From: Luteibacter jiangsuensis
GTDB lineage: Bacteria; Pseudomonadota; Gammaproteobacteria; Xanthomonadales; Rhodanobacteraceae
Length of the DNA: 64,000 bases
Direction: 5' to 3'
Assembly: GCF_030812295.1 (NCBI RefSeq)
Contig: NZ_JAUSSK010000003.1
Coordinates: 434,001 to 498,000, forward strand
In this document: piece by piece, positions 47,738 through 55,987 of the stretch
How the letters are laid out: each line of letters begins with the position of its first letter
Position numbering within the stretch: the stretch's first letter is position 1
The notes under the pieces: model-generated
What the model saw: the letters and a program-made list of their open reading frames with translations, nothing else
Told to the model about the DNA's origin: nothing
The model's database searches: none
Made by a program: the position numbers and the translations under genes

Positions 47738-48595
47738 TCAGGACGGGCGGCCGGGGTGCGCCACGACATCCTGGCGCTGGCGGCCGAGTCTTTCGATGCC
47801 CAGCTCGATGACGTCGCCGGGCTTCAGGTAGGTGGGTGGCTTGAGGCCGAGTCCGACGCCGGCCGGCGTGCCCGTGCTGATGACGTCCCCGGGCATCAGG
47901 GTCATGTAGCGGCTGATGTAGCTCACCAGTCGCGCGACGCCGAACACCATCGTTCGTGTGTTGCCGTTCTGGTAACGGTGGCCGTTGACCTCGAGCCACA
48001 GCGAAAGGTTTTGCGGGTCGGGCACTTCGTCGCGTGTGACGAGCCAGGGGCCGATGGGGCCGAACGTGTCGCAACTCTTGCCCTTCACCCACTGGCCGCC
48101 ATGCTCGAGCTGGAACTCGCGTTCCGACAGGTCGTTGATGACGGCATAGCCGGCGACGTGCTTCATCGCGTCGTCGATCCGCACGTCCCGGGTCACTTCG
48201 CCGATGATGACGCCCAGCTCCACTTCCCAGTCGGTCTTCACCGAACCGCGTGGAATCACCACGGTGTCGTTGGGCCCGCCGATGGCGGAGGTCGCCTTCA
48301 TGAAGAGCACGGGCTGTTCGGGCACCGGCGCATTCGTCTCGGCGGCGTGGTCGGCATAGTTCATGCCCACGCAGATCATCTTGCCGATGCCGCCTACCGG
48401 GGTTCCCAGGCGCGGTTCGCCTTTCACGATGGGGAGCGTCGCAGGGTCGATAGCGGCAAGGCGGCGCAGTCCCGCGTTGCCGAGCACGTCGCCGGCGATG
48501 TCGGCGACCACGCCGGAGAGATCGCGCAGTTGGCCGCTGTCGTCGACGAGGCCGGGCGTTTCCTTGCCGGGTGCGCCGAAACGGACGAGTTTCAT
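47738..48595 (-). CDS. FAH-family hydrolase, probable 2,4-diketo-3-deoxy-L-fuconate hydrolase
   Basis: A fumarylacetoacetase-fold hydrolase of 285 aa that is expected to split 2,4-diketo-3-deoxy-L-fuconate into pyruvate and L-lactate. [19 protein letters not shown] is the start. The catalytic domain has [15 protein letters not shown], the metal ligands in [28 protein letters not shown], and [19 protein letters not shown] near the end. It lies between the 2-keto-3-deoxyfuconate dehydrogenase (13 bp) and fuconate dehydratase (49 bp), which fits the fifth step. The exact substrate is inferred from context. Confidence 0.88.
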   Translation of the reverse strand: MKLVRFGAPGKETPGLVDDSGQLRDLSGVVADIAGDVLGNAGLRRLAAIDPATLPIVKGEPRLGTPVGGIGKMICVGMNYADHAAETNAPVPEQPVLFMKATSAIGGPNDTVVIPRGSVKTDWEVELGVIIGEVTRDVRIDDAMKHVAGYAVINDLSEREFQLEHGGQWVKGKSCDTFGPIGPWLVTRDEVPDPQNLSLWLEVNGHRYQNGNTRTMVFGVARLVSYISRYMTLMPGDVISTGTPAGVGLGLKPPTYLKPGDVIELGIERLGRQRQDVVAHPGRPS

Positions 48596-48608
48596 CGGAG
48601 TGTGTTCC

Positions 48609-49355
48609 TCAGTTCGACCAGCCGCCATCCACGACGTGGACGGTGCCGGTGGTGAATGACGATTCGTCGGAGGCCAGGTAGACGGCCAGTGCCGCGATTT
48701 CGCGCGGCTCGCCCAGGCGGCCCATCGGCTGGCGATCGGTAAAGCCGCGCCATGCGGCTTCTTCGTCACCGCCAAGCGCACGCACGCGCGCCGCCAGGGA
48801 AGGCGTCTTCACGGTGCCGGGACAGATGGCGTTGCAGCGCACGCCCCGCGCCACGTAGTCGGCGGCGATGGATCGGGTGAGGCCGATGACCGCCGCCTTG
48901 GTGCTGCCATAAGCGAAACGGTTCGGCACGCCCTTGATGCTGGAGGCGACCGAGGACATGTTCACGATGCTTCCGACGCCGCGTTCCAGCATGCCGGGTA
49001 GTACGGCGCGGCAGGTGTGGAACATGCTGTCCACGTTGATCGCGAAGGAACGGCGCCATGCATCGTCGTCGGTATCGAGGAGGGTGCCTGCGTGCACGTA
49101 GCCGGCGCAGTTGAAAAGGATGTCGATCGCCCCCGCGGCGGCCACGACGGCGGCGATGGCCTCCGCGTCGGTCACATCGAGGCGCCGCGTCGTCACGTTC
49201 GGGTGCCCGGCAGCGAGGCTGGCCAGTTGCGTCGCGTCGATGTCGGTCGCCAGCACCGTCGCCCCTTCCGCGGCGAAGGCCAGGGCGGTGGCACGGCCGA
49301 TGCCCGCACCGGCCGCGGTGACCAGTGCATGCTTCCCCGCAAGGCGGCCGCTCAT
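48609..49355 (-). CDS. SDR-family 2-keto-3-deoxy-L-fuconate dehydrogenase
   Basis: A short-chain dehydrogenase of 248 aa that probably oxidises C4 of 2-keto-3-deoxy-L-fuconate with NAD. The cofactor loop is VTAAGAGIGRATA (Thr13, Gly16, Gly18, Gly20) and the Asn motif is ILFNCAGYVHAG. The catalytic Ser-Tyr-Lys are in IVNMSSVASSIKG and FAYGSTKAAV. The C-terminus GTVHVVDGGWSN is typical of classical SDRs. AGGAAG precedes the ATG. Position between lactonase and FAH hydrolase, in the order of the pathway, supports the substrate. Confidence 0.88.
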   Translation of the reverse strand: MSGRLAGKHALVTAAGAGIGRATALAFAAEGATVLATDIDATQLASLAAGHPNVTTRRLDVTDAEAIAAVVAAAGAIDILFNCAGYVHAGTLLDTDDDAWRRSFAINVDSMFHTCRAVLPGMLERGVGSIVNMSSVASSIKGVPNRFAYGSTKAAVIGLTRSIAADYVARGVRCNAICPGTVKTPSLAARVRALGGDEEAAWRGFTDRQPMGRLGEPREIAALAVYLASDESSFTTGTVHVVDGGWSN

Positions 49356-49401
49356 GCCGGCTTCCTGCGTCGAATGGGCGTGATGAACGGGAAGGGTCGC
49401 T

Positions 49402-50259
49402 TCATGCTGGTGTCCTCGATGCGTCGTGGGCCGGCAAGGGGCGGGCCGGGGAATACAGGGCTAGCGCGTTGCCGCCGAATACCGCGTCCGCCGCCCCTGG
49501 TGCGTGGCGGTGAACGAGTTCCCTGGCGCATGTCTTCCACGCGCCATAGGTCGCGTGCGTCGTGAGCACTGGCCAATCGCTGCCCCAGACCAGGCGTTCG
49601 GCGCCGAATGTCTCGAACAAGTGGGCGACGTAGGGATCCAGCGCGAGCGGATCGGCCGATGGGTCGGTGAGCGTGAGCAGGCCGGAGAGCTTGCAATACA
49701 CATCGGGCATCCGTGCGAGACGCGCGATGGCACCGGACCATTCGGTAAACCCGTTCGCGGCGATGTCCGGTTTGGCGGCGTGGTCGATCACGGTGCGCAG
49801 GCCGGGATGTTTCCCCAGCCGCTGGTGGAGCGCGCGCAGGTGCCGGTTGTCGACGAGCGCGTCGAAGACGAGGCCGCGTTCGGTGATGAGGTCGAAAGCC
49901 TGGTCGAGCGACGACGACGCCAGCCAATCCGTATCGGGGATGTCCTGCACCATGGGCCGGATGCCGCGGAGCAGGCCGCCGCCATCGGCGATCAACGGGT
50001 CGAGACGGGCTTCGACATCGGGACGTTCCAGATCGACCCATCCCACCACGCCGATGACACCGGGCATGTCGCGGGCAAGCTCGAAGAGGAAACGCGTCTC
50101 TGCTTCGTCCGGCGCGGCCTGGACGAGGATGCAGGCGTCTGCGTTTCCGGGCAGGTCATCCGGCAGGAAGGCGCGGCGCAGCGCCGCCGGCGCATGGGCC
50201 AGCCACGCATAATCGAGCCGCGAAGGGTCCCAGTAGTGGCGATGTGCGTCGACGATCAC
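49402..50259 (-). CDS. Amidohydrolase-family L-fucono-1,5-lactonase
   Basis: A TIM-barrel amidohydrolase (COG3618 type) of 285 aa that opens L-fuconolactone to L-fuconate. The GTG at 50259 opens the frame directly before VDAHRHYWDP, which carries metal-site His6 and His8. Other conserved parts are LVQAAPDEAETRFLFELA, RGIRPMVQDIPD, VIDHAAKPDI (His) and RLVWGSDWPVL (Asp). The start overlaps the stop of the fucose dehydrogenase gene by 4 bp, so the lactone is made and opened by coupled products. Length and motifs match characterised bacterial fuconolactonases. Confidence 0.9.
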   Translation of the reverse strand: MIVDAHRHYWDPSRLDYAWLAHAPAALRRAFLPDDLPGNADACILVQAAPDEAETRFLFELARDMPGVIGVVGWVDLERPDVEARLDPLIADGGGLLRGIRPMVQDIPDTDWLASSSLDQAFDLITERGLVFDALVDNRHLRALHQRLGKHPGLRTVIDHAAKPDIAANGFTEWSGAIARLARMPDVYCKLSGLLTLTDPSADPLALDPYVAHLFETFGAERLVWGSDWPVLTTHATYGAWKTCARELVHRHAPGAADAVFGGNALALYSPARPLPAHDASRTPA

Positions 50260-51281
50260 GGCGTGGGCACTCCGTCGGCAAGCAAACCTTCGTCGCGTAG
50301 CGCCTTCCATGTGGCCGGGGGGACCTCGGCACGCTGGCGGAGCAGCGCGGCATCGACTTCCGCGACGGAGCGCAGGCCGCAGACGACGCTGACGACCGCC
50401 GGATGGGCGAGGGGGAATTGCAGTGCGGCCGCACCGACATCGGCTCCAGTGCGCGCACATATGTCGTAGAACCGCTGCGCGCGTGCGAGCACGCCGGGCG
50501 TGGCGGGTGCGTAGTTGTAGGTCGCGCCGGGACCATCGGCGCCACCGAGCAGTCCTGAGTTGTATGGACCGGCGATCAGCACGGATACGCCATCGGCCTG
50601 GACCTGCGCCATCACCGCCTTGCTGTCCGCCTGCTCGAACAGCGTGTAGCGCCCGGCGAGCATGATCGTGTCGAGGGGAAAGCGCGGCATCACTTCCAGG
50701 CATACCGCTTCTTCGTTCACGCCAATGCCGATGGCACCGACAAGGCCTTCCTCGCGCATTCGTGCCATTTCAGGCAGCGCTTCGTCCAGCGCCTGGGCCA
50801 GCATCCGAGGATGGCGCTCGCCGTGCGTGAGCGCGCCGATATCGTGCAGGAAGAGGATGTCGATGCGGTCGGTGCGCAGACGGCGCAAGCTCGCTTCGAG
50901 GGCCCGGCGCACGCCGCCGCGGCTGTAGTCGAAGCGCGCGGCGAGGCCGTCCACCGCGAAGCCGTCAGCCTCTCCGCGCCGGCCCGCGGCGTCCTCGATC
51001 ACGCGGCCCACCTTCGTGGAAAGGGTGTAGCTGTCTCGTAGAACGCCAGCGAGTGCATCGCCGATCCGCGTTTCACTCAACCCGAAGCCGTAATAGGGCG
51101 CGGTGTCGAAATGGCGGATGCCGCCGGTCCAGGCGTGAAGGATCGTCTGGCGCGCGGCGACCTCGTCCACCTCGGCGTAAAGATTGCCTACCGGAGCGCC
51201 GCCGAATGCCAACCGGGACAACGGCCTTGGCCTGCGTCCTGGTGGTGGGGCGGGAGTCTGGCTCGCGTGCTGCGACGGCAT
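50256..51281 (-). CDS. Aldo/keto reductase, L-fucose dehydrogenase
   Basis: An NAD(P)-linked enzyme of 341 aa that oxidises L-fucose to L-fucono-lactone, the first pathway step. The aldo/keto reductase tetrad is Asp59 and Tyr64 (HFDTAPYYG), Lys90 (LSTKVG) and His146 (LFLHDIG). The sequence belongs with L-fucose/D-threo-aldose 1-dehydrogenases (FGGAPVGNLYAEVDEVAARQ). AAGGAG precedes the ATG at 51281. It is the promoter-proximal gene of a six-gene operon, and the candidate operator lies 28 bp upstream of its start. Confidence 0.9.
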   Translation of the reverse strand: MPSQHASQTPAPPPGRRPRPLSRLAFGGAPVGNLYAEVDEVAARQTILHAWTGGIRHFDTAPYYGFGLSETRIGDALAGVLRDSYTLSTKVGRVIEDAAGRRGEADGFAVDGLAARFDYSRGGVRRALEASLRRLRTDRIDILFLHDIGALTHGERHPRMLAQALDEALPEMARMREEGLVGAIGIGVNEEAVCLEVMPRFPLDTIMLAGRYTLFEQADSKAVMAQVQADGVSVLIAGPYNSGLLGGADGPGATYNYAPATPGVLARAQRFYDICARTGADVGAAALQFPLAHPAVVSVVCGLRSVAEVDAALLRQRAEVPPATWKALRDEGLLADGVPTP

Positions 51282-51308
51282 GAATGCTCCTTGGCGCGTA
51301 CTGCGCAG

Positions 51309-51329
51309 GTATAAATACTACGTTTATAT
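51309..51329. promoter_or_regulatory. Candidate fucose-regulator operator at the fuc operon promoter
   Basis: An inverted repeat TATAAA-N7-TTTATA (left arm from 51310, right arm to 51328) covers a minus-strand TATAAA -10-like hexamer at 51323-51328. It aligns with the fucP-side site at 15 of 21 positions. Binding here would block the fuc operon promoter. Confidence 0.55.
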
Positions 51330-51612
51330 GTGAACTTGTCTAGAGCCCTGAACGATTCCTGTCGAATGTTGCAGTGCAACTTGAATCGGTAGAAACATAT
51401 CTGAATACTGAGTTCGCCAGTGAACGGATCGCAAGAACTTCTGCGTCCGGAAAATGACAACGTTGTCGGCGTGGGGCCGGTCCGTTGCATCGCTGGATGC
51501 GGGGGGTAACGCCCGCGCCGTCGCCAACGGCGCGGTTCCATAAGACAAGCATGCGCTGCCCGGGCAGGGCGGAAGGCGTGTATCCGGAATACAGCGTTCG
51601 GGGAGATCATCC
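51330..51612 (+). promoter_or_regulatory. Upstream region of the TonB-dependent receptor gene
   Basis: This non-coding stretch completes the 331-bp gap between the divergent fuc operon and the receptor gene. Besides the operator listed separately it holds AT-rich promoter-like sequence around 51380-51410. The segment before the start codon carries CGGGGAG as ribosome-binding site. I see no small gene in it. Confidence 0.45.
51456..51467. promoter_or_regulatory. LacI-type operator palindrome upstream of the TonB receptor
   Basis: GACAACGTTGTC is a perfect 12-bp palindrome with a central CG, the hallmark of LacI-family operators, and it is preceded by AAAAT. It lies 145 bp upstream of the receptor start and does not resemble the fuc-operon site. 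No LacI-family gene occurs in the window. Confidence 0.55.
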
Positions 51613-54306
51613 ATGACCATCAGCAAGACCCTGTTGTGCGCGAGCATCCTTTGTGGACTCGCCACGGCTGCACACGCGCAGGACGCCACACCCGCCCCGG
51701 CGGACCCTCCGAAGACGGCGCAGCAGAAGGCTGCCGACAAACGGGTGGAAGAATTGCAGGCGGTGACCGTCACCGGTTATCGCGGCAGCCTGGAGAAGGC
51801 GATCGACGTCAAGCGCAACGCCAATGCGGTCGTGGACGCGATCAGCGCGACCGATATCGGCAAGTTCCCGGATACGAACGCCGCCGAATCGCTCTCGCAC
51901 CTGCCTGGCATCACGGTGGACCGCCAGTTCGGCGAAGGCGAGAAGATCAGTGTCAACGGCACCGACGCGGCGCTGAACCGCGTGCTGCTGAACGGCCAGA
52001 CCATCGCCTCGGGCGACTGGGGCGGCAACCCGACGGATACCAGCGGCCGCACGTTCAACTATTCGCTGCTCTCGCCCGAGATCATCGGCCTGATGGAGGT
52101 CTACAAGTCTCCCGAGGCCCGCATCGACGAGGGCAGCATCGGCGGCACGGTGATCATCCACACGCGCAAGCCGCTCGACCTGCCGGCGAACACGCTGCGC
52201 GGCTCGCTCGGCTACAACTACAACGACCGCTCGGCAGAGGGTAATCCGCGCGCCTCCGCGCTGTGGAGCTGGAAGAACGCCGACAGCACGTTCGGCGTCC
52301 TCACCAGTGTCACTCATGACAAGGAGAACCTGTCCCGCGCGGGCATCGAGTTCTTCGGCTATACCACCGGCGCGAACATCACGGGCAATCCGAACGTCAC
52401 GGGCGACCAGAACTACGCCAACGCGAAGATCCCCGTGGGCATCAACAGTGCGTATTTCCAGCAGACGCGCGAGCGAAACGGCTTGCAGTCCACCTTGCAG
52501 TGGCGTCCGGACGAGCACAACGAGTTCAACCTGACCGGCTTGTACGTCAAGGGCAAGTACGACAACTTCAGCGAGTCGCGCTACGTGTGCCCCGGCTGTG
52601 GCGATCTCAACAAGCTGACCGATATCAACGTCGCGAACGGCTACATCACCTCCGGCACGGTGTCCTCCACCACGGGGAACGGGCAACCGTACGCCGAACT
52701 GGATGCGAACTACCGCAAGACCGAGGTCTCGACCAAGAGCATCAACCTGCGCCACGACTTCAACGGCGACGCCTGGGTGTTCACCAGCCAGGTCGGCTAT
52801 ACCAGTGCCAGTGGCGGCAAGGATCCCGAGTACCTCATGAAGTACCTGCTCCAGAACGGCGGGTACAACTTCGGATACGACGGGCGCAACACCAGCGTGG
52901 GCTACCAGAACGGTTCGGCGGCCAACTGGGGGCTGGTCGGTTCACCGGCGGGTTCACCGCCGGGCGATACCTCGCTGCCGGGCCAGAACCAGGCCGGCGG
53001 CATCTACTACGAGACGACGACGGATCGCGAACGCTATGCGCAGTTCGATGCCTCGCGCGACCTGGAATGGGGCCCGATCAACCAGATCCAGATGGGCGTG
53101 AAGTACACCAACCACTTCAACGGCACGCAATCGCGCGGCAACCGTATCAACACCACCGATCCCATTTCGCTGACGGATTTCGATCCGGGTTCGACCCCCA
53201 GCGGCCTGTTCGATGGCCTACACGCGAGTGGCGACCTCACCGACTGGCCGACGGCCAGCCAGAGCAGCGTCGTCGACTACCTGAAGTCGCAACCGCAGGG
53301 GCCGTACACCCTGAACTACCCGTCGATGTTCGGCGTGTCCGAGGTCACCAAGGACGCGTACGTGCAGATGAACTACCAGTCCGGCAGCTGGCGCGGCAAT
53401 GTCGGCGTGCGTTACGTCGACACGAAGGACACGTCGAACTACTACGTCAACAGCGATGGCGGTACCTACAGCCGCGTGTCGACCAGCACGCATTACTACA
53501 AGCCGCTGCCGTCGGTGAACGTCGCCTATGACCTCGACGAGGACAAGGTCCTGCGCCTGTCCGTGGCGAAGGTGATCGCCCGTCCGCGTTACAGCGACCT
53601 GGCCGGCGCCACATCGCTCAACGGCGCGGCCACGGGCAACTTCACGGCCAGCGCGGGCAATCCGGACCTCAAGCCCTACCAGTCGACCAACTTCGACCTG
53701 TCGGCGGAGTGGTATTTCGCGCCGGCCAGCTTGCTGTCGGTCGAGGGTTTCGTGCGGAAGATCGACAGTTACATCGTCACCACGACGTCCGAACGCGCGT
53801 TGACCGATCCGACCACCGGCCAGACCAACGTGTATTCGGTGACCTCGCCGATCAACGCGTCCAACGCGAAGGTGTCCGGCCTTTCCCTGATCTACCAGCA
53901 GGATCTCGGTCACGGCTTCGGCATCCAGACCAACTACACGTACAGCAAGGCCACCACGCAGACCCAGACCAACGGCGACAAGCTGAACTTGCCGTACCTG
54001 TCGAAGAACACGATCAACATCATCCCGTACTACGAGCACGGTCCCTGGTCGGCGCGCATCAATTACAGCCGCCGTTCGCCGTACTTCACCCAGGTGGGAC
54101 GGCTCAACTCCAACGTGTTCGCCGACGCGTACAAGGAGCTCGACCTGAGCGCCTCGTACCAGATCACGCCCTGGGCCGGCATCACGCTCAGCGCGACGAA
54201 CCTGCTGGATTCGACGTATTACCAATACGCCGATATCAAGTACGCTCCGATCGGTGAGTACAAGAGTGGACGCACGTACTCGATGACCCTGAACTTCAAG
54301 CTTTAG
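51613..54306 (+). CDS. TonB-dependent outer-membrane receptor (Xanthomonas/Caulobacter type)
   Basis: A glycan-import receptor of 897 aa in the outer membrane. The signal peptide ends AHAQDA (about 22). A TonB-box-like ELQAVTVTGYRG is followed by KAIDVKRNANAVVDAISATD, a motif of the TIGR01782 family (TonB-Xanth-Caul). The plug has FPDTNAAESLSHLPGITVDR and the barrel ends in SGRTYSMTLNFKL. In related bacteria, receptors of this family take up plant-derived oligosaccharides. It is followed by a terminator and then two glycosidase genes. The fucosylated-glycan substrate is inferred from the neighbours. Confidence 0.94.
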   Translation: MTISKTLLCASILCGLATAAHAQDATPAPADPPKTAQQKAADKRVEELQAVTVTGYRGSLEKAIDVKRNANAVVDAISATDIGKFPDTNAAESLSHLPGITVDRQFGEGEKISVNGTDAALNRVLLNGQTIASGDWGGNPTDTSGRTFNYSLLSPEIIGLMEVYKSPEARIDEGSIGGTVIIHTRKPLDLPANTLRGSLGYNYNDRSAEGNPRASALWSWKNADSTFGVLTSVTHDKENLSRAGIEFFGYTTGANITGNPNVTGDQNYANAKIPVGINSAYFQQTRERNGLQSTLQWRPDEHNEFNLTGLYVKGKYDNFSESRYVCPGCGDLNKLTDINVANGYITSGTVSSTTGNGQPYAELDANYRKTEVSTKSINLRHDFNGDAWVFTSQVGYTSASGGKDPEYLMKYLLQNGGYNFGYDGRNTSVGYQNGSAANWGLVGSPAGSPPGDTSLPGQNQAGGIYYETTTDRERYAQFDASRDLEWGPINQIQMGVKYTNHFNGTQSRGNRINTTDPISLTDFDPGSTPSGLFDGLHASGDLTDWPTASQSSVVDYLKSQPQGPYTLNYPSMFGVSEVTKDAYVQMNYQSGSWRGNVGVRYVDTKDTSNYYVNSDGGTYSRVSTSTHYYKPLPSVNVAYDLDEDKVLRLSVAKVIARPRYSDLAGATSLNGAATGNFTASAGNPDLKPYQSTNFDLSAEWYFAPASLLSVEGFVRKIDSYIVTTTSERALTDPTTGQTNVYSVTSPINASNAKVSGLSLIYQQDLGHGFGIQTNYTYSKATTQTQTNGDKLNLPYLSKNTINIIPYYEHGPWSARINYSRRSPYFTQVGRLNSNVFADAYKELDLSASYQITPWAGITLSATNLLDSTYYQYADIKYAPIGEYKSGRTYSMTLNFKL

Positions 54307-54311
54307 CGCGC

Positions 54312-54355
54312 ACCGGCGGTGGCTGCCTCCCTGCGGCGCCGCCGGTTCTTTTTTT
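54312..54355 (+). terminator. Intrinsic terminator after the TonB receptor gene
   Basis: The stem ACCGGCGG/CCGCCGGT with a 19-nt loop is followed by TC and T7. It stands 18 bp before the fucosidase start, so downstream genes may be expressed at lower level or from read-through. Confidence 0.75.
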
Positions 54356-54373
54356 GCCGGAAGGAGTCCATGC

Positions 54374-55987
54374 ATGCGACGACGATTGGTGTTCCTCGTG
54401 GTGGCCCTGCTGGCCGGCGTTGCCCACGCCGACGGGGCGACCGCGCCCACGGCAGGCAGCGTTTCGCCTCAGGCCCAGGACCTGGCCTGGCAGAAGGCCT
54501 CGGCGAAGTTCGCGCCCGAGCGCCGGGCTATCCTGGAACGGGTCGCGAAGGGCTCCGGCCAGGGGCCGTTCCGTCCCGATTGGGCGTCGTTGCAGGCTTA
54601 CCGCTCGCCCGCCTGGTACGACGACGCCAAGTTCGGCATCTTCATCCATTGGGGTGTCTACTCGGTACCCGCGTTCGGTAGCGAGTGGTACTCGCGCAAC
54701 ATGTACAAGCAGGGCACGAAGGAATTCGCCCATCATGTGGCCACCTACGGGCCGCAGTCCCGCTTTGGCTACAAGGACTTCGTTCCGATGTTCAAGGCGG
54801 AACATTTCGATCCGGACGCATGGGCCGCGCTGTTCCGCGAGGCCGGCGCGCGTTACGTCGTGCCGGTGGCCGAGCATCACGACGGCTTCGCCATGTACGA
54901 CTCGAAGCTGTCCGACTGGACGGCGATGACGAAGGGGCCGAAACGCGACGTCATCGGCTTGCTGGCGAAAGCCGTTCGGGGGCAGGGCATGCGCTTCGGC
55001 GTATCGTCCCATCGGGCCGAGCATGACTGGTTCTTCGATGGTGGCCGCCATTTCGATTCGGATGTGAACGATCCGGCGAATGCGGAGTTGTACGGTCCGG
55101 CCGTGGACCACCTCAGCAAGCATGACGAGAACCTCGCTGATGATTGGACCTACGTCTCGCAGGCCTGGCTCGACGACTGGCTCGCGCGCACGGCTGAACT
55201 GATCGACGACTACCACCCGGACCTCATCTATTTCGACTGGTGGATCGGTCATCCGACGTTCCGCAATACGCTGCCCACGATGCTGTCGTACTACTACAAC
55301 GACGGCGCGAAACGCGACGGTGTCGTGGTGAACTACAAGCTTGGCGACTTCCCCGAGGGCGCGGGCACGCTGGATATCGAACGCGGCCAGCTCACCGGCA
55401 TCCACGCCACGCACTGGCAGACCGATACCTCGATAAGCAACGATTCCTGGGGTTACATCGAGCACGACACCTACAAGTCGTCGTCTTTCATCATCCATCT
55501 GCTCGCCGACGTGGTCAGCAAGAACGGCAACCTGATGCTCAACATCGGTCCGCGCGCGGATGGGACCATCCCGCAGGGCGCGCAGGACACCTTGCGCAGC
55601 GTCGGCCGCTGGTTGAAGGCCAACGGCGAGGCGATCTACGGCAGCAAGCCCTGGCGTGTGTTCGGGGAAGGCCCCACCGAGGTGGTGGGCGGTACGTTCC
55701 AGGACACCAAGACCAAGCCGTACACGGCCGAGGATTTTCGCTTCACCACGGGCAACGGCAAGCTCTACGCCATCGAACTGGGCTGGCCCGCCAAGGGCAA
55801 GGCCTCGGTGCGTTCGATCCAGCCCGGCGACAAGGTGACGCGCGTGGAGTTGCTCGCCGACGGTAGCGACATTCCGTTCATCCAGGATGCCGGTGGCCTG
55901 CACCTTCGTCTTCCCTCCCACCCTGTCGGCAGCGATGCGTACGTGTATCGCATCACGCTGGCCAACCCGTCCAAGGCCACCCCATGA
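54374..55987 (+). CDS. Alpha-L-fucosidase, GH29 (subfamily A-like)
   Basis: An exported fucosidase of 537 aa with a signal peptide (about 1-21). It releases L-fucose with retention of configuration. GH29 features are WYDDAKFGIFIHWGVYSVP, FDPDAWAALFREAGARYVVPVAEHHDGF, and the nucleophile segment HPDLIYFDWWIG with Asp288. The C-terminal about 120 residues form a beta-sandwich. The nucleophile context YFDWW, rather than WFDGG, is seen in a branch of GH29 that I would link to core-fucose activity with low certainty. Start at 54374 has AAGGAG upstream. It overlaps the GH18 gene by 4 bp. Confidence 0.92.
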   Translation: MRRRLVFLVVALLAGVAHADGATAPTAGSVSPQAQDLAWQKASAKFAPERRAILERVAKGSGQGPFRPDWASLQAYRSPAWYDDAKFGIFIHWGVYSVPAFGSEWYSRNMYKQGTKEFAHHVATYGPQSRFGYKDFVPMFKAEHFDPDAWAALFREAGARYVVPVAEHHDGFAMYDSKLSDWTAMTKGPKRDVIGLLAKAVRGQGMRFGVSSHRAEHDWFFDGGRHFDSDVNDPANAELYGPAVDHLSKHDENLADDWTYVSQAWLDDWLARTAELIDDYHPDLIYFDWWIGHPTFRNTLPTMLSYYYNDGAKRDGVVVNYKLGDFPEGAGTLDIERGQLTGIHATHWQTDTSISNDSWGYIEHDTYKSSSFIIHLLADVVSKNGNLMLNIGPRADGTIPQGAQDTLRSVGRWLKANGEAIYGSKPWRVFGEGPTEVVGGTFQDTKTKPYTAEDFRFTTGNGKLYAIELGWPAKGKASVRSIQPGDKVTRVELLADGSDIPFIQDAGGLHLRLPSHPVGSDAYVYRITLANPSKATP

